Shown one piece after another: positions 62,966-64,000 of a stretch of DNA of 64,000 bases. The notes under the pieces were generated by a model. It saw only the letters and a list, made by a program, of their open reading frames with translations, had not been told where the DNA came from and made no database searches. The stretch's first letter is position 1. Each line of letters starts with the position of its first letter. The translations under genes and the position numbers were made by a program. Origin of the DNA: Camillea tinctor (taxonomy: Eukaryota > Ascomycota > Sordariomycetes > Xylariales > Xylariaceae); assembly GCA_022578605.1 (NCBI GenBank), contig MU394055.1:438902-502901 (forward strand). The letters are read 5' to 3'.

Positions 62966-63750
62966 CTTGCAGATAATCGCGACCTTCACAACAACCCAAG
63001 GAGATAAAGTTCATCAATTGGTGGATGGCACAGAGTGTCTACAACTTCTCTGCCGGGAGATAAGAAGGAAAGAGAGAGAGAAAAGAAAAAGAGGAGAAGA
63101 ATTGAAAATGAGGGAAAGAAGGTGGGATAAGGTGAGGGCAACCGAGGGTGAAGGTACGTCCGAGTGTCAATGAATGGCTTTTATGACGAAACGGCTGACT
63201 AAAAAGTATTTCTAGGTAGCTCCCGACCCGTCTCGTCCGTTGTCCCCAAAACGCGGGATCAGGTGACATCCCATTCTTCTCGTTTCGATAATTATACTAC
63301 CTACTTATCAGCAATCCACATCTTCAAGCTCGCTAAATATAGGGGACCTAAATTGTAATTCCTCCAGTAATTATAACGTTAGTACTGGAGACCAAGGCTG
63401 CGAGAAAAATATATATATCCATATTTTTTAATCCAGTCGAGAGTGAAGCGCATATCAAAGTCAGGTTAAAAAAACCAATGTCTTTCTTTCATTGAGTTCA
63501 CTAGATTAGAACCAGTTGGGCAGGCACAGCGTCGCGCACGTAGAAGCAGTTTCGATGGGTTAGTCAGAAGAATGGCAAAGCCTCTCATTGCATATCGAGT
63601 AATTTTGTGATACCGATCCACGCCAAACCCCGTAGAACCCATTTCCCGAAGCATAACGTCCACCATCCACTTGCGCATTGCTCGTGTGGTATATCCGAGG
63701 CGACGTGACACATGACCAACCCAACCCAACCCAGGTCTTTATTTTCCCCC
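62966..63750. other. Intergenic between SRAP and eL18 genes
   Basis: This 785-bp spacer contains a purine-rich GAGA/GAAAGA run (about 63060-63130), probably part of the SRAP promoter or leader. No gene is seen. Confidence 0.5.
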
Positions 63751-64000
63751 TTAGACCTTGAAACCTCTCGACCGTCTGCGACCACGCGCTTTCTCGAACT
63801 TGCGGCCCTTGGACTCGACGTATGGTTTCTTTCCACTTTGTTAGCACGCTCATGCAGACCAAATATATATATATATATATATATATAATACATACCTTGT
63901 GCTTGTGGGGACCGAAACCAAAGTGCTTGACAGCCTCACGGGCGTTCTTGGGGCCACGGAGCAGAAGGGTGTTGCTGCCGGTAGGGGCACGCAGAGCCAA
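63751..64000 (-). CDS. RPL18: 60S ribosomal protein eL18, 3' end (partial)
   Basis: The gene enters from beyond the right edge. Exon 64000-63896 (35 codons: [20 protein letters not shown], then [10 protein letters not shown]) joins in phase 0 to 63828-63751, which reads [16 protein letters not shown], then RRRSRGFKV and stop. This is the highly conserved C-terminus of eL18, a component of the large ribosomal subunit. The intron (63829-63895, 67 nt, GTATGT..GAAAG) carries an (AT)12 run. About three quarters of the protein lies outside the window. Confidence 0.95.
63863..63887. repeat. (AT)12 microsatellite inside the eL18 intron
   Basis: A pure AT dinucleotide run immediately downstream of the 5' splice site. 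Confidence 0.9.

Noticed and set aside
62556..63173. His/Thr/Ile-rich plus-strand frames opposite the SRAP gene
   Set aside because: These are antisense shadows of the Asp/Gly/His low-complexity insertion.

Overview
The window is nuclear DNA from a filamentous ascomycete (Pezizomycotina, most likely Sordariomycetes). The evidence is short GT..AG introns (about 48-240 nt), a fungal Zn2Cys6 transcription factor, a class-II type cellobiose dehydrogenase, an AA9 lytic polysaccharide monooxygenase, an ICE2 ER protein and a fungal CorA-like transporter. Genes are compact and separated by long, AT-leaning, microsatellite-rich spacers. I found no tRNA, rRNA, CRISPR array or intact transposon. Gene models were built by eye from splice signals and reading-frame continuity. 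Most join in frame without conflict; the CorA-like gene does not join simply.

Layout: 1743-3183 (+) mitochondrial carrier, probably for NAD+; 6633-8290 (+) short-chain dehydrogenase 1; 10051-10769 (-) small mitochondrial protein of unknown function; 16078-17256 (+) BTB protein with an FG-rich tail; 18833-21222 (-) CorA-like membrane protein; 22262-23647 (-) ICE2; 27053-28167 (-) short-chain dehydrogenase 2; 30571-31776 (-) HAD-family phosphatase; 35120-38105 (-) large ORP1-like protein; a 10.9-kb gene desert (38106-49043); 49044-51297 (+) Zn2Cys6 regulator; 51529-54468 (-) cellobiose dehydrogenase; 58113-59028 (+) AA9 monooxygenase; 59740-60879 (-) stop-riddled pseudogene; 61212-62965 (-) SRAP/HMCES DNA-repair protein; 63751-64000 (-) 3' end of ribosomal protein eL18.

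The functional highlight is 49.0-59.0 kb. A cellobiose dehydrogenase, which oxidises cello-oligosaccharides and passes electrons through its cytochrome domain, is transcribed divergently from an AA9 copper monooxygenase, a known acceptor of those electrons. They share a 3.6-kb intergenic region. A Zn2Cys6 regulator lies convergent to the dehydrogenase, only 231 bp from its 3' end. This looks like a small oxidative cellulose-degradation locus. Immediately downstream is a pseudogene whose splice frame is preserved but which carries five in-frame stops, four of them of the CpA to TpA type expected from repeat-induced point mutation.
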